A DNA stretch of 9,755 nt from Sulfurimonas sp. (GCA_016764205.1 JAESSH010000016.1:26562-36316), one strand, 5' to 3'; counted from the first letter of the stretch, positions 1 to 6,787 are shown. Notes: a model not told the origin generated them from the letters alone. Translations and numbers: made by a program.

Positions 1-377
1 CAGGCAATGAGTCTTAAGTCTTCATCTGTTACTTTACCTACAGGCACACTAACAGCAGCATCACCAAACCAACCTTCAAGCTCAGTTCCGATATCGTAAC
101 CGATTACATCACCCTCTTGTAGTTTATAATCCGTTGGAATACCATGAATGATTACTTCATTAAGTGAGCAACAAACAGCATTAGGAAAGCCGTAAAGACC
201 TTTAAAAGAAGGCTTAGCACCATGAGAGCGGATATAATCCTCTGCCATTGCATCAAGTTCCGTTAAAGAGATTCCAACTTTCGTATTTTCTTGGAGTAAT
301 TTTAAGGCGCCACCAACAATCTTGTTCGCAGCTCTTAATTTTTCAATTTCATCAATCTTTCTTAGCGCAATCGCCAT
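1..377 (-). CDS. map: Methionine aminopeptidase type I (MetAP), N-terminal 125 residues, cut by window edge
   Basis: Cytosolic metalloprotease that removes the initiator methionine from nascent proteins. Only the first 125 codons are present; the C-terminal half lies beyond position 1. The visible part has the pita-bread fold signatures: FKGLYGFPNAVCCSLNEV (about 58-75), the conserved His78 in VIIHGIP, and the first two metal ligands Asp95 (in GYDIG) and Asp106 (in WFGDAAVS), spaced 11 residues apart like Asp97 and Asp108 of E. coli MetAP. The other expected ligands (a His and two Glu) are outside the window. The start is the ATG at 377, giving MAIALRKIDEIEKLR as in related proteins. It begins 2 bases after the secY stop (TAACAATG) and has no real Shine-Dalgarno sequence, only a weak GCGG, so translation is probably coupled to secY. 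There is no adk between secY and map, unlike the Bacillus order. Confidence 0.96.
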   Translation of the reverse strand, partial: MAIALRKIDEIEKLRAANKIVGGALKLLQENTKVGISLTELDAMAEDYIRSHGAKPSFKGLYGFPNAVCCSLNEVIIHGIPTDYKLQEGDVIGYDIGTELEGWFGDAAVSVPVGKVTDEDLRLIA

Positions 378-379
378 TG

Positions 380-1642
380 TTATAAACCGACCGCACTTAG
401 GGTTTCATACTTACTCATATAGAGTTGTGCTTCTACTTTTCTCATCGTATCAAGGGCTACCTGAACAACAATAAGTACCGCAGTACCACCAAAGAAGAAA
501 CCAACACCCATTTCATGAATAATCATAAAAGGGAGTGTTGCAACTAAACCTAAGTAAAATGCACCAGTAATTGTTAATCTACTTGCAGTTTCATTTAAAA
601 ACTCCATCGTAGCATTACCAGTTCTGATACCTGGAATAAATCCACCCTGTCTTTTTAAGTTCTCAGATATATCTTTTGCACTAAAAGTAATTGAAGCATA
701 AAAGAAAGCAAAGAAAACAACAAAAAGAAATGTTAAAAGTTGAAAAAAGTATCCATTAGGATTTAAAAAGTCTGCTATCACTTGTACAGTAGGGTTTGTA
801 CTACTGCTCATTACAGTCATAGGAAACATCAAAATCGCTGAAGCAAAAATAACTGGAATAACACCAGCTAAATTTACCTTGATTGGAATGTAATTCATCA
901 CTCTTTTATTTTGGTTTTGCATCATAGTCTTTTTAGCATATGTAATCGGAACACGACGCTCACCAAGTTCAACGTAAATAATAACTGCTACCGTTCCCAG
1001 TATCAGAGCAAGAATTGCTATAAGCGTTATAAAGCTCATCGCATTCGTATTTAACATTGTAAAAGTTTGACCTATTGCTGATGGAATCGCAGATACAATT
1101 CCAGCAAAGATTATAAGTGATATACCATTACCAATACCGCTTTGCGTTATTTGCTCACCAATCCACATGAGTAACATTGTTCCAGCTAGCATAGAGACAG
1201 CAGAAAGTATTATAAAGGTGTTTTGCTCAACTAAGATTGCCGCATTACCCGTAGGACCAGTTAAACTTTGAAGTCCAACACTTACACCAATAGCCTGAAT
1301 GATTGTAATAACAATAGTCGCATAACGAATAATTTGCATATACTTAACCATACCATCTCTCTCTTTTTTCATTTTACCAAGAGTAGGGAATGTTGCAGCT
1401 AGAAGCTCCATAATAATGGAAGCAGTAATGTAAGGCATAATACCAAGTGAAATAATAGATAATCTCTCAACAGCGTTACCACTAAACATATTAAAGAGTC
1501 CAAGTGCGTCTGATTGATGTGAGTCGAAGAATGATGCGATAACAGCAGTATCAACACCAGGTACTGGCACATAAGCCAGTAAACGGTAAATAAATAAAAA
1601 CCCTATGGTAATAAGGATCTTATTAACTAGATTTTTATTCAT
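380..1642 (-). CDS. secY: Protein translocase subunit SecY
   Basis: Channel-forming subunit of the SecYEG translocon in the inner membrane, which passes unfolded proteins across or into the membrane with SecA or the ribosome. At 420 residues it is complete (443 in E. coli) and has about ten hydrophobic segments, the first near 8-28 and the last near 382-400. Family marks include the plug and TM2 region with SLGIMPYITASIIMEL (65-80), IGNGISLIIFAGI (170-182), the cytosolic loop GERRVPITYA (227-236) and QGGFIPGIRTG (332-342). Arg340 matches Arg357 of E. coli SecY, which is needed for SecA-driven transport. The start is the ATG at 1642, 2 bases after the rplO stop (TAATTATG). No good Shine-Dalgarno sequence precedes it, in contrast to the ribosomal genes, so coupling to rplO is likely. 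It is the last spc-type gene, as in most bacteria. Confidence 0.98.
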   Translation of the reverse strand: MNKNLVNKILITIGFLFIYRLLAYVPVPGVDTAVIASFFDSHQSDALGLFNMFSGNAVERLSIISLGIMPYITASIIMELLAATFPTLGKMKKERDGMVKYMQIIRYATIVITIIQAIGVSVGLQSLTGPTGNAAILVEQNTFIILSAVSMLAGTMLLMWIGEQITQSGIGNGISLIIFAGIVSAIPSAIGQTFTMLNTNAMSFITLIAILALILGTVAVIIYVELGERRVPITYAKKTMMQNQNKRVMNYIPIKVNLAGVIPVIFASAILMFPMTVMSSSTNPTVQVIADFLNPNGYFFQLLTFLFVVFFAFFYASITFSAKDISENLKRQGGFIPGIRTGNATMEFLNETASRLTITGAFYLGLVATLPFMIIHEMGVGFFFGGTAVLIVVQVALDTMRKVEAQLYMSKYETLSAVGL

Positions 1643-1644
1643 AA

Positions 1645-2043
1645 TTAGTTACCAGTTGTAGTAACGTTTTTATCTTTAATTTTTGAAGCTAAATCTTTAG
1701 CAGATGCTCCAACTAATTTAACCTTAGTAACGCTAGCACCCATTTTATGAACACCACGAATAGATTCAATAGTAATTTCAGCTAGTTCTGAAACAGCTTT
1801 AATTTTTCCTACGTTAATAACATATGGTTTTACAAGTCTTGATGTAAAACCAATTTTAGGCATACGTTTTGCAAGTGGTTGTTGACCACCCTCAAAGTTT
1901 CTTTTTCTTTTGTAACCTGAACGAGATTTCTGACCTTTTTGACCACGTGCAGAAGTCTTACCAGTTCCAGAACCTTGACCACGACCAACACGTTTACGGT
2001 TAGAAGTAGATCCTACTGCAGGTGTTAAATTTTCAATACTCAT
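1645..2043 (-). CDS. rplO: 50S ribosomal protein L15 (uL15)
   Basis: Late-assembling protein of the large subunit that binds 23S rRNA with its extended basic N-terminal arm. The sequence has 132 residues (144 in E. coli). It shows the typical glycine and arginine-rich arm, with [19 protein letters not shown] at 21-39 and [21 protein letters not shown] at about 43-63, followed by a globular domain. The ATG at 2043 is preceded by AAAGGA, which lies inside the last codons of rpsE. The distance from the rpsE stop to this start is only 3 bases. In most bacteria rpmD (L30) stands here; it is absent, with no remnant. The secY start follows 2 bases after the stop. Confidence 0.98.
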   Translation of the reverse strand: MSIENLTPAVGSTSNRKRVGRGQGSGTGKTSARGQKGQKSRSGYKRKRNFEGGQQPLAKRMPKIGFTSRLVKPYVINVGKIKAVSELAEITIESIRGVHKMGASVTKVKLVGASAKDLASKIKDKNVTTTGN

Positions 2044-2046
2044 TAT

Positions 2047-2487
2047 CTATCCTTTGAGACGGCCGAGTGCTTCAACTGTTGCGCGAACCACCGTACCCGG
2101 ATTATTTGAACCAATACTCTTTGTAAGGATATCTTGTATCCCCGCAAGCTCAAGCACTGGACGCATAGCTCCACCTGAGATTACACCTGTACCTTCTGAT
2201 GCTGGCTTAAGTAAAACGCGTGAAGCGTTATATTTATGCTCAATATCGTGTGCAATAGTTGTACCTTTAATCTTAACAGTAGTTAAGTTTTTAAATGCAT
2301 TATCAACTGCTTTACGAATAGCATCTGGAACCTCTTTAGCTTTACCAACACCGTAACCGATAGTACCATTTTTGTTACCAACTACAATCAATGCAGTAAA
2401 ACGAAAACGACGTCCACCTTTTACAACTTTAGTAACACGACCAATATTTACAATTGATTCTTCAAAATCATCTCTGTTAATTTCCAT
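2047..2487 (-). CDS. rpsE: 30S ribosomal protein S5 (uS5)
   Basis: Small-subunit protein near the mRNA entry site, involved in decoding accuracy and in assembly; in other bacteria the loop matching VVKGGRRF (21-28) is where spectinomycin-resistance changes occur. The sequence has the double-stranded RNA-binding-like N-terminal domain with [15 protein letters not shown] and [21 protein letters not shown] (38-58), then the C-terminal domain with [13 protein letters not shown] and [16 protein letters not shown]. Two ATGs stand in tandem at 2490 and 2487. I chose the second, which gives 146 residues starting [10 protein letters not shown]. The ribosome binding site AAGGAG at 2493-2498 is 5 bases from it, but only 2 bases from the first ATG. 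Using 2490 would merely add one methionine. The binding site overlaps the rplR stop codon. Confidence 0.97.
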   Translation of the reverse strand: MEINRDDFEESIVNIGRVTKVVKGGRRFRFTALIVVGNKNGTIGYGVGKAKEVPDAIRKAVDNAFKNLTTVKIKGTTIAHDIEHKYNASRVLLKPASEGTGVISGGAMRPVLELAGIQDILTKSIGSNNPGTVVRATVEALGRLKG

Positions 2488-2492
2488 CATGT

Positions 2493-2498
2493 CTCCTT
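2493..2498 (-). promoter_or_regulatory. Ribosome binding site deciding the rpsE start
   Basis: On the minus strand AAGGAG overlaps the rplR TAA stop (TAAGGAG). Two ATGs follow, at 2490 (2 bases away) and 2487 (5 bases away). Normal spacing favours the second. The overlap with the stop codon also suggests that ribosomes ending rplR restart on rpsE. Confidence 0.8.
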
Positions 2499-2853
2499 AA
2501 AACTTAATTTCGTTTGCACGAAGTGAATCACCAAATGCAGCGATAACACCGTGATATTGGTAACCATTACGATCAAATACAACTTCTGAAATATTAGCAG
2601 CTTTTAGTGTCTTAGCAAATGCAACACCAAGTGCAGCTGCACCTTCTTTGTTTGATTTTTGACCACTACCCTTTGAGTGTAATGCGCATAAAGTTGTAGC
2701 AGTGCTATCATCAATTGCTTGTACACTTAGGTAACGATTTGACTTAAATACAGAAACACGAGGAAGTGAAGCACAACCGTGAATTTTTGCACGAATACGA
2801 CGCTTACGCTTTAAACGATTCGCTATTTTATTTTTTAATACTTTTGCATTCAT
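2497..2853 (-). CDS. rplR: 50S ribosomal protein L18 (uL18)
   Basis: Binds 5S rRNA together with L5 and helps place the central protuberance of the large subunit. The 118-residue length is normal (117 in E. coli). The basic N-terminal stretch [20 protein letters not shown] (about 7-26) is followed by the family core [20 protein letters not shown] (30-49), then the helix [19 protein letters not shown] and the motif [20 protein letters not shown] before the typical C-terminus. The ATG at 2853 is preceded by GGGAGG with a 9-base spacer. The gap from the rplF stop is 16 bases, the second longest junction in the cluster, and contains nothing beyond this ribosome binding site. Confidence 0.98.
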   Translation of the reverse strand: MNAKVLKNKIANRLKRKRRIRAKIHGCASLPRVSVFKSNRYLSVQAIDDSTATTLCALHSKGSGQKSNKEGAAALGVAFAKTLKAANISEVVFDRNGYQYHGVIAAFGDSLRANEIKF

Positions 2854-2869
2854 TTTTTAATACCCTCCC

Positions 2870-3403
2870 TTATTTCTTGGCAGTTTTACCGGCTTTACGC
2901 ACGATATGTTCTTCCATGTATTTAACACCTTTACCTTTGTATGGCTCTGGTGGACGGAAACTTCTAATTTTAGCAGCAGCTGAACCTAGAAGTTGTTTGT
3001 CATGACTTTTTAATGTAATAACATTTTTCTCAACACTCACTTCAAGACCATCAACTAAATCAAAGTTAATGTCATGTGAATGACCAAGTTGAAGATTAAG
3101 AACTCTACCTTTAACAGCAGCTCTATAACCAACACCATTAATCTCTAATTGTTTTGTATATCCAGTAATTAAACCAGTAACAATATTAGCAGACAATGCT
3201 CTGTATGTTCCCCAAAAAGCTCTATCTTCTTTAGCTTCTGATTTTGCAGCAAAAGTTAATGTAGTACCTTCAATAGAAAATTTTACATTTCCTCTCGTAT
3301 CTAAATCAACGCTTGTTTTGCCTTTAGCAAAAGTTATAACATTTCCATTTTCACTAACTTTAACGTCAGCTAATTCTACAGGTTTTTTACCAATTCTAGA
3401 CAT
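2870..3403 (-). CDS. rplF: 50S ribosomal protein L6 (uL6)
   Basis: Large-subunit protein beside the factor-binding region and the sarcin-ricin loop, needed for elongation-factor function and late assembly. The 177 residues match the family length exactly (177 in E. coli). It begins MSRIGKKPVE and has the usual two related alpha/beta domains. The C-terminal signature SFRPPEPYKGKGVKYMEEHI (148-167) is the rRNA-contacting part. The ATG at 3403 follows a strong GGGGAG site, and the rpsH stop is 12 bases away. Confidence 0.98.
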   Translation of the reverse strand: MSRIGKKPVELADVKVSENGNVITFAKGKTSVDLDTRGNVKFSIEGTTLTFAAKSEAKEDRAFWGTYRALSANIVTGLITGYTKQLEINGVGYRAAVKGRVLNLQLGHSHDINFDLVDGLEVSVEKNVITLKSHDKQLLGSAAAKIRSFRPPEPYKGKGVKYMEEHIVRKAGKTAKK

Positions 3404-3415
3404 GCTATTCTCCCC

Positions 3416-3814
3416 TTACCAAACTGTACACATAACTTCACCACCAATTCCAAGGTCATATGCCTTGTCATTAGCTAGAACGCCATGTGATGTACTTACA
3501 ATAATAGTTCCGTAACCATTTTTGAAACGTTTAATATCTTCTTTACCCTTGTAAACACGTCTACCAGGTTTAGAAACTCTTTTTATTTCATTGATTGCTG
3601 TTTTACCTTCATCATTGTATTTCAATACAACTTTGATAGTTTTTTTAACGCCGTTTTCGATTACATTACAAGATTCTAGGTAACCTTTTTCTACTAAGAT
3701 ATTTGCCACAGCTTCAATACTTTTAGAATGTACTAAAGTTGTAACTGGTAATCTTCTCATACCTGCATTACGAACGCGTGTTAACGCATCTGATACTAGA
3801 TCATTTATTGCCAT
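3416..3814 (-). CDS. rpsH: 30S ribosomal protein S8 (uS8)
   Basis: Primary 16S rRNA-binding protein that organises the central domain of the small subunit. In E. coli it is also the translational repressor of the spc operon. The protein has 132 residues (130 in E. coli). It starts [20 protein letters not shown] and ends with the characteristic RNA-binding segment [20 protein letters not shown] followed by VMCTVW (107-132). The ATG at 3814 has the site AAAGGAAG at 3821-3828. It is the only gene here preceded by a sizeable gap, 62 bases, which contains two inverted repeats. This raises the possibility that its own translation, and that of the genes after it, is controlled at this point; that is inference. 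Confidence 0.98.
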   Translation of the reverse strand: MAINDLVSDALTRVRNAGMRRLPVTTLVHSKSIEAVANILVEKGYLESCNVIENGVKKTIKVVLKYNDEGKTAINEIKRVSKPGRRVYKGKEDIKRFKNGYGTIIVSTSHGVLANDKAYDLGIGGEVMCTVW

Positions 3815-3833
3815 TTTAAGCTTCCTTTATTGT

Positions 3834-3853
3834 AGTTATCTTTAAAGATAACT
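3834..3853 (-). promoter_or_regulatory. Perfect 20-bp palindrome, RNA hairpin candidate upstream of rpsH
   Basis: AGTTATCTTTAAAGATAACT reads the same on both strands. As minus-strand mRNA it can form an 8-bp stem (AGUUAUCU with AGAUAACU) closed by a UUAA loop. It ends 5 bases before the rpsH ribosome binding site at 3821-3828. No run of U follows, and genes of the same cluster continue, so it is not an ordinary intrinsic terminator. Candidate roles are translational control by a ribosomal protein (S8 is the natural suspect), an mRNA processing or stability element, or a DNA operator. The symmetry is seen directly; the role is unproved. Confidence 0.5.
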
Positions 3854-3870
3854 GCTAATGAATAGTAGTT

Positions 3871-3888
3871 TCGAGCTTACCAGCTCGA
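3871..3888 (-). promoter_or_regulatory. Inverted repeat (hairpin) across the rpsN stop codon
   Basis: On the minus strand TCGAGC-TGGTAA-GCTCGA makes a 6-bp stem with a 6-base loop. The loop holds the last Trp codon and the TAA stop of rpsN. It lies 17 bases before the 20-bp palindrome, so the rpsN-rpsH gap carries two possible hairpins in tandem. The sequence after it is AACTACTATT, with no T-run, so a terminator is unlikely. It may be part of a regulatory or processing region, or a chance pairing. Confidence 0.4.
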
Positions 3889-4062
3889 CTTTCTAACACC
3901 TGGGATTAATCCCTCGTTTGCCATTTTTCTAAAACAAATACGACAGATTCCGAAGTCTCTTAGTACTGAATGTGGACGACCACAGATTTGACATCTTGTA
4001 TATCCACGTACTTTAAACTTAGGTTCTCTTGCCGCTTTTGCGATCATAGACTTTTTAGCCAT
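3877..4062 (-). CDS. rpsN: 30S ribosomal protein S14, zinc-binding short form (uS14, type Z)
   Basis: Small-subunit head protein that assembles with S3 and S10. This is the short 61-residue form with a zinc knuckle: Cys24 and Cys27 (RCQICGRPH), then Cys40 and Cys43 (GICRICFRK). All four ligands are present. E. coli instead has a longer, cysteine-free version of about 101 residues. The C-terminus [11 protein letters not shown] is typical. The ATG at 4062 overlaps the rplE stop by one base (TAATG), with GGGAG just upstream. It is followed by the only real intergenic gap of the cluster, and an inverted repeat spans its stop codon. Confidence 0.98.
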   Translation of the reverse strand: MAKKSMIAKAAREPKFKVRGYTRCQICGRPHSVLRDFGICRICFRKMANEGLIPGVRKSSW

Positions 4063-4607
4063 TAGTTACTCCCTTTAGTAAAAGGCATACCCATTTTCTC
4101 TAAAAGAGCAAAACCAGCCTTATCTGAATCAGCAGATGTAACCACAGTAATATTCATACCATGGATTTGCATAATTGAATCATAAGAAACTTCTGGAAAA
4201 ATAAGTTGTTCAGAAAGACCGAAGTTAAAATTACCACGACCATCAAAACCATTTCTAGCAACACCACGGAAATCTTTTACACGTGGAAGTGCAATAGATA
4301 AAAGGCGATCAAGAAAGTTATACATATTTTCACCACGAAGTGTAACACGGATACCAACTGGCATACCTTCACGAACTTTAAAACCAGCAACTGATTTTTT
4401 CGCGATTACTGTAGTTGCTTTTTGACCAGCAATTCTAGTAATTGTATCTTCGATGTTTTTGATAAGCTTATTATCTTTCATTGCAAAACCAGCACCAACA
4501 GAGATAATTATTTTCTCTACTTTTGGTGTTTGCATAGGATTCTTAATTCCTAATTCAGCTTGTAACTCAGATTTTAAACCTAAATATTTTTCTTTAAAAC
4601 GAGCCAT
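4062..4607 (-). CDS. rplE: 50S ribosomal protein L5 (uL5)
   Basis: Binds 5S rRNA and the P-site tRNA region in the central protuberance. The 181 residues compare with 179 in E. coli. Visible family parts are [20 protein letters not shown] (23-42), the segment [20 protein letters not shown], then [20 protein letters not shown], and the C-terminal [20 protein letters not shown]. The ATG at 4607 is 2 bases after the rplX stop, with GGAGG 7 bases upstream. In E. coli the S8 repressor binds mRNA near the start of this gene; I saw no clear structured gap here, as the junction is tight. Confidence 0.98.
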   Translation of the reverse strand: MARFKEKYLGLKSELQAELGIKNPMQTPKVEKIIISVGAGFAMKDNKLIKNIEDTITRIAGQKATTVIAKKSVAGFKVREGMPVGIRVTLRGENMYNFLDRLLSIALPRVKDFRGVARNGFDGRGNFNFGLSEQLIFPEVSYDSIMQIHGMNITVVTSADSDKAGFALLEKMGMPFTKGSN

Positions 4608-4609
4608 TC

Positions 4610-4840
4610 TTATGCCTCCACTTTTCTAACATTTGAAGCGTCAATTGGCATCTCTTTATTAACATGCCCGCCCTTCGTGTTATCTTCAGTTGGTTTAACA
4701 GCTTTTTTAGCTACTTTACAACCTTCTACAATAACCTTGTTTTTCTTAGGCATAACTGCTAAAACAGTAGCCTTCGTTCCACGGTCATCTCCAGCGATAA
4801 TTTCTACAGTATCACCTTTTTTGAAATTAAACTTTGCCAT
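4610..4840 (-). CDS. rplX: 50S ribosomal protein L24 (uL24), short form
   Basis: Assembly-initiating protein that binds the 5' end of 23S rRNA and lies near the tunnel exit. The KOW motif is clear: [20 protein letters not shown] (about 6-25) and [16 protein letters not shown] (26-41). The protein has only 76 residues, against about 104 in E. coli, and ends soon after the [13 protein letters not shown] segment. The missing part is the C-terminal extension. A short L24 is, as far as I recall, normal in Campylobacterota, so this is not a damaged gene. The ATG at 4840 overlaps the rplN stop (TAATG). Its GGAGG site is encoded within the last codons of rplN. Confidence 0.97.
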   Translation of the reverse strand: MAKFNFKKGDTVEIIAGDDRGTKATVLAVMPKKNKVIVEGCKVAKKAVKPTEDNTKGGHVNKEMPIDASNVRKVEA

Positions 4841-5208
4841 TAAACAACCTCCGGCGCAAGAGAAACAATTTTCATGAATCCAGCATAACGAACTTCACGA
4901 CCAACAGGTCCGAAGATACGAGTACCGATAGGCTCTCTCTTATCATCAAGTAGTACAGCTGCATTATCATCAAAACGAATAAGAGAACCATTTTCACGTT
5001 GAATCTCTTTATGTGTTCTAACAACAACAGCCTTAACAACTTTACCTTTTTTAACTTTAGCAGTTGGCGTAGCTTTTTTAACAGAAGCAACGATAACGTC
5101 ACCTACTGATGCATAACGACGCTTAGAACCACCAAGTACCTTAATACACATAATCTCTTTAGCACCTGTATTATCAGCTACTACTAAACGAGTGAATCCT
5201 TGGATCAT
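4840..5208 (-). CDS. rplN: 50S ribosomal protein L14 (uL14)
   Basis: Large-subunit protein at the interface with the small subunit, next to L19, and in other bacteria the docking site of the silencing factor RsfS. Its 122 residues match the family (123 in E. coli). It starts [20 protein letters not shown], then [20 protein letters not shown], and holds [18 protein letters not shown] and [11 protein letters not shown] near the end, all highly typical. The ATG at 5208 overlaps the rpsQ stop by one base (TAATG), with AGGAG 7 bases upstream. In E. coli this gene opens a separate spc operon; here it is joined tightly to the S10 genes. Confidence 0.99.
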   Translation of the reverse strand: MIQGFTRLVVADNTGAKEIMCIKVLGGSKRRYASVGDVIVASVKKATPTAKVKKGKVVKAVVVRTHKEIQRENGSLIRFDDNAAVLLDDKREPIGTRIFGPVGREVRYAGFMKIVSLAPEVV

Positions 5209-5456
5209 TATTTAGCTCCTGATACTACTGTTTTAAGTCTAAAAGATTTAGTCTTAGAAAGTGGACGACATTCAATTGCAACAATCTCGTCTCCAACTTT
5301 TACTTCATTACGTTCATCATGTACCAAGTACTTTTTAAAACGTTTTACAACTTTGTGGTAACGTGGATGCATTACACGACGTTCAACAACAATAGATACT
5401 GTTTTATCACCTGCAATAGTTACTACTTTACCTTGAATTTCACGTTTATGTGTCAT
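5208..5456 (-). CDS. rpsQ: 30S ribosomal protein S17 (uS17)
   Basis: Primary-binding small-subunit protein with an OB fold that contacts the 5' domain of 16S rRNA. The 82 residues are near the E. coli length (84). Key stretches are [20 protein letters not shown] (5-24), the loop [19 protein letters not shown] (31-49) and [20 protein letters not shown] (54-73). The start at 5456 has an AGGAG site that shares bases with the rpmC stop (TAGGAG), 7 bases before the ATG. The last gene of the S10 set, it overlaps rplN by one base. Confidence 0.98.
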   Translation of the reverse strand: MTHKREIQGKVVTIAGDKTVSIVVERRVMHPRYHKVVKRFKKYLVHDERNEVKVGDEIVAIECRPLSKTKSFRLKTVVSGAK

Positions 5457-5466
5457 ATGCGGGCTC

Positions 5467-5655
5467 CTAGTTTGCTACTGCAGTAATTGCAGTATTGATT
5501 TTAGCAATATCTTTTTTAGCGATTTTAAGTTCGCTAGTATTTTGAAGTTGCATCATCTTTTGTTTAATTTTTAAAGTAAAAAGCTCAGTCTTTTTTTCTT
5601 TAAGCATAGCTTGAAGTTCAGCTGAAGTTTTCCCTTCTAAATCAGAATATTTCAT
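5467..5655 (-). CDS. rpmC: 50S ribosomal protein L29 (uL29)
   Basis: Small two-helix protein near the tunnel exit beside L23, part of the landing area for trigger factor and signal recognition particle. The 62 residues (63 in E. coli) begin [20 protein letters not shown] and continue with an amphipathic, lysine-rich helical hairpin ending in [13 protein letters not shown]. The ATG at 5655 lies inside rplP: the two genes share 14 bases in different frames. A GGAG site stands 7 bases upstream, also within rplP coding sequence. Start choice is supported both by this site and by the family N-terminus. Confidence 0.96.
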   Translation of the reverse strand: MKYSDLEGKTSAELQAMLKEKKTELFTLKIKQKMMQLQNTSELKIAKKDIAKINTAITAVAN

Positions 5656-6067
5656 TGCTCATCTCCGCTGTAATTATTTTGCATTTGAATGGTAACTTGT
5701 GCATAGCAAGAATTAAAGCTTCACGAGCGATATCTTCTGGTACACCAGCCATTTCAAATATAATACGACCTGGCTTAATATTCATAACCCATTGGTCTAC
5801 TGCTCCCTTACCTTTACCCATACGAGTTTCAAGAGGCTTAGCAGTTAATGGTTTAGCTGGAAATACACGAATCCAGATCTTACCACTTCTTTTAATGTGA
5901 CGTGTAGCAGAGATACGTGCAGACTCAATTTGACGAGAGTTTATACGACCAGCTTCTACAGCTTTAAATGCAATGTCACCAAACGCTAGGTTATAACCAG
6001 AACGAGCGTAACCACGGTTACGACCTTTCATTACCTTACGGTATTTAGTTCTTTTTGGCATTAACAT
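5642..6067 (-). CDS. rplP: 50S ribosomal protein L16 (uL16)
   Basis: Late-assembling protein near the A-site tRNA and peptidyl transferase centre. The 141 residues (136 in E. coli) start [20 protein letters not shown] and include [20 protein letters not shown] (45-64), WIRVFP and [11 protein letters not shown] (80-90), which all match the family closely. Arg82 matches E. coli Arg81, the residue hydroxylated there. The start at 6067 gives the MLxPKRTK N-terminus found in E. coli and Helicobacter; the in-frame ATG at 6061 would drop two residues. GAAAGGG precedes it with a rather long 10-base spacer. The gene ends with TGA, the only TGA stop in the window, in a region shared with rpmC. Confidence 0.98.
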   Translation of the reverse strand: MLMPKRTKYRKVMKGRNRGYARSGYNLAFGDIAFKAVEAGRINSRQIESARISATRHIKRSGKIWIRVFPAKPLTAKPLETRMGKGKGAVDQWVMNIKPGRIIFEMAGVPEDIAREALILAMHKLPFKCKIITAEMSNEIF

Positions 6068-6069
6068 AA

Positions 6070-6786
6070 TTATTCTGCCCTTTCGTTATTTTCACGTCTC
6101 GGTGAACGTTTACGTGGACGCTCTTTTTTCTCTTCTAGCGTTTCAAAAGGTACGCCTTTAGTAAGAACTTCCCCTTTGAATATCCATACTTTAACACCTA
6201 CGATTCCGTAAGTAGTATGTGCTTCAGCGAAACCATAGTCAATTTTAGCACGTAAGGTATGAAGAGGAACACGTCCTTCTAAGTACCACTCAGTACGAGC
6301 CATTTCAGCTCCACCAAGACGACCAGAAACGGACACTTTAATACCCTTAGCACCAGAACGTTGTGCAGCTTGCATAACTTTTTTCATAGCACGTCTAAAT
6401 GCTACACGACGCTCAAGTTGTGTAGCAACGTTTTCAGCAACGAGTTGAGAAGAAGTTTGCGCTTTTTTCTCTTCTTTGATGTTGATTGAAATTGATTTGC
6501 CAACTAACTTCTGAACAGCAGTTTTAAGTTTTTCAATGTCCGCACCCTTTTTACCAATAATGATACCAGGACGAGCTGCAACAATAGTTACACGAAGTCT
6601 TTTAACTGTTCTTTCTATAATGATGTTTGCAACACCAGCATAATAAAGTTCTTTCTTTAAAAATGTTCTTATCTTGTAATCTTCACCTAAAGCTGCTGGA
6701 GCAGTTTTAAAGTTCGGAAACCATCTGCTTTCCCAGTTACGGTTGATTCCAAGACGTAAACCAATAGGATTACATTTTTGACCCAT
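6070..6786 (-). CDS. rpsC: 30S ribosomal protein S3 (uS3)
   Basis: Head protein of the small subunit lining the mRNA entry tunnel, and part of the ribosomal mRNA helicase. It has 238 residues (233 in E. coli). It opens [16 protein letters not shown], followed by a type II KH domain with the GxxG loop in [10 protein letters not shown] (Gly78-Gly81). Arg131, Arg132 and Lys135 (FRRAMKKV) sit at the same positions as the E. coli helicase residues. The C-terminal domain contains [20 protein letters not shown] (155-174) and [15 protein letters not shown] charged tail (about 217-238, rich in Glu, Arg and Lys) closes the protein. The ATG at 6786 is 1 base after the rplV stop, with AGAGGG upstream. 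Confidence 0.99.
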   Translation of the reverse strand: MGQKCNPIGLRLGINRNWESRWFPNFKTAPAALGEDYKIRTFLKKELYYAGVANIIIERTVKRLRVTIVAARPGIIIGKKGADIEKLKTAVQKLVGKSISINIKEEKKAQTSSQLVAENVATQLERRVAFRRAMKKVMQAAQRSGAKGIKVSVSGRLGGAEMARTEWYLEGRVPLHTLRAKIDYGFAEAHTTYGIVGVKVWIFKGEVLTKGVPFETLEEKKERPRKRSPRRENNERAE

Positions 6787-6787
6787 A

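Noticed and set aside
1..377. map as a broken or truncated gene
   Set aside because: It is open to the window edge and all expected N-terminal MetAP motifs are intact, so the cut is from the window only.
2054..2356. Open frame of 100 codons on the plus strand
   Set aside because: It lies wholly opposite rpsE, has no ribosome binding site or recognisable domain, and looks like the antisense image of a well-matched ribosomal gene.
2766..3005. Plus-strand open frame with a hydrophobic segment
   Set aside because: It is antisense to rplR and rplF, both clear genes, and crosses their junction without a start signal.
3814..3840. TACAAT (minus strand, 3829-3834) as a -10 promoter box for rpsH
   Set aside because: A transcript from it would begin within or just at the ribosome binding site at 3821-3828, leaving almost no leader, and no matching -35 element is evident.
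3834..3853. The palindrome as an intrinsic terminator
   Set aside because: The stem is AT-rich and no U-run follows on either strand near it; genes of the same cluster continue directly downstream.
4872..5102. Leucine and lysine-rich open frame on the minus strand
   Set aside because: It is rplN read in another frame; the Leu and Lys runs come from Val, Ala and Lys codons of L14.
5655..5900. Plus-strand open frame of 81 codons; similar ones at 3318-3515, 4677-4877 and 7916-8137
   Set aside because: All are antisense shadows of L16, L6/S8, L24/L14 and L2, with no support of their own.
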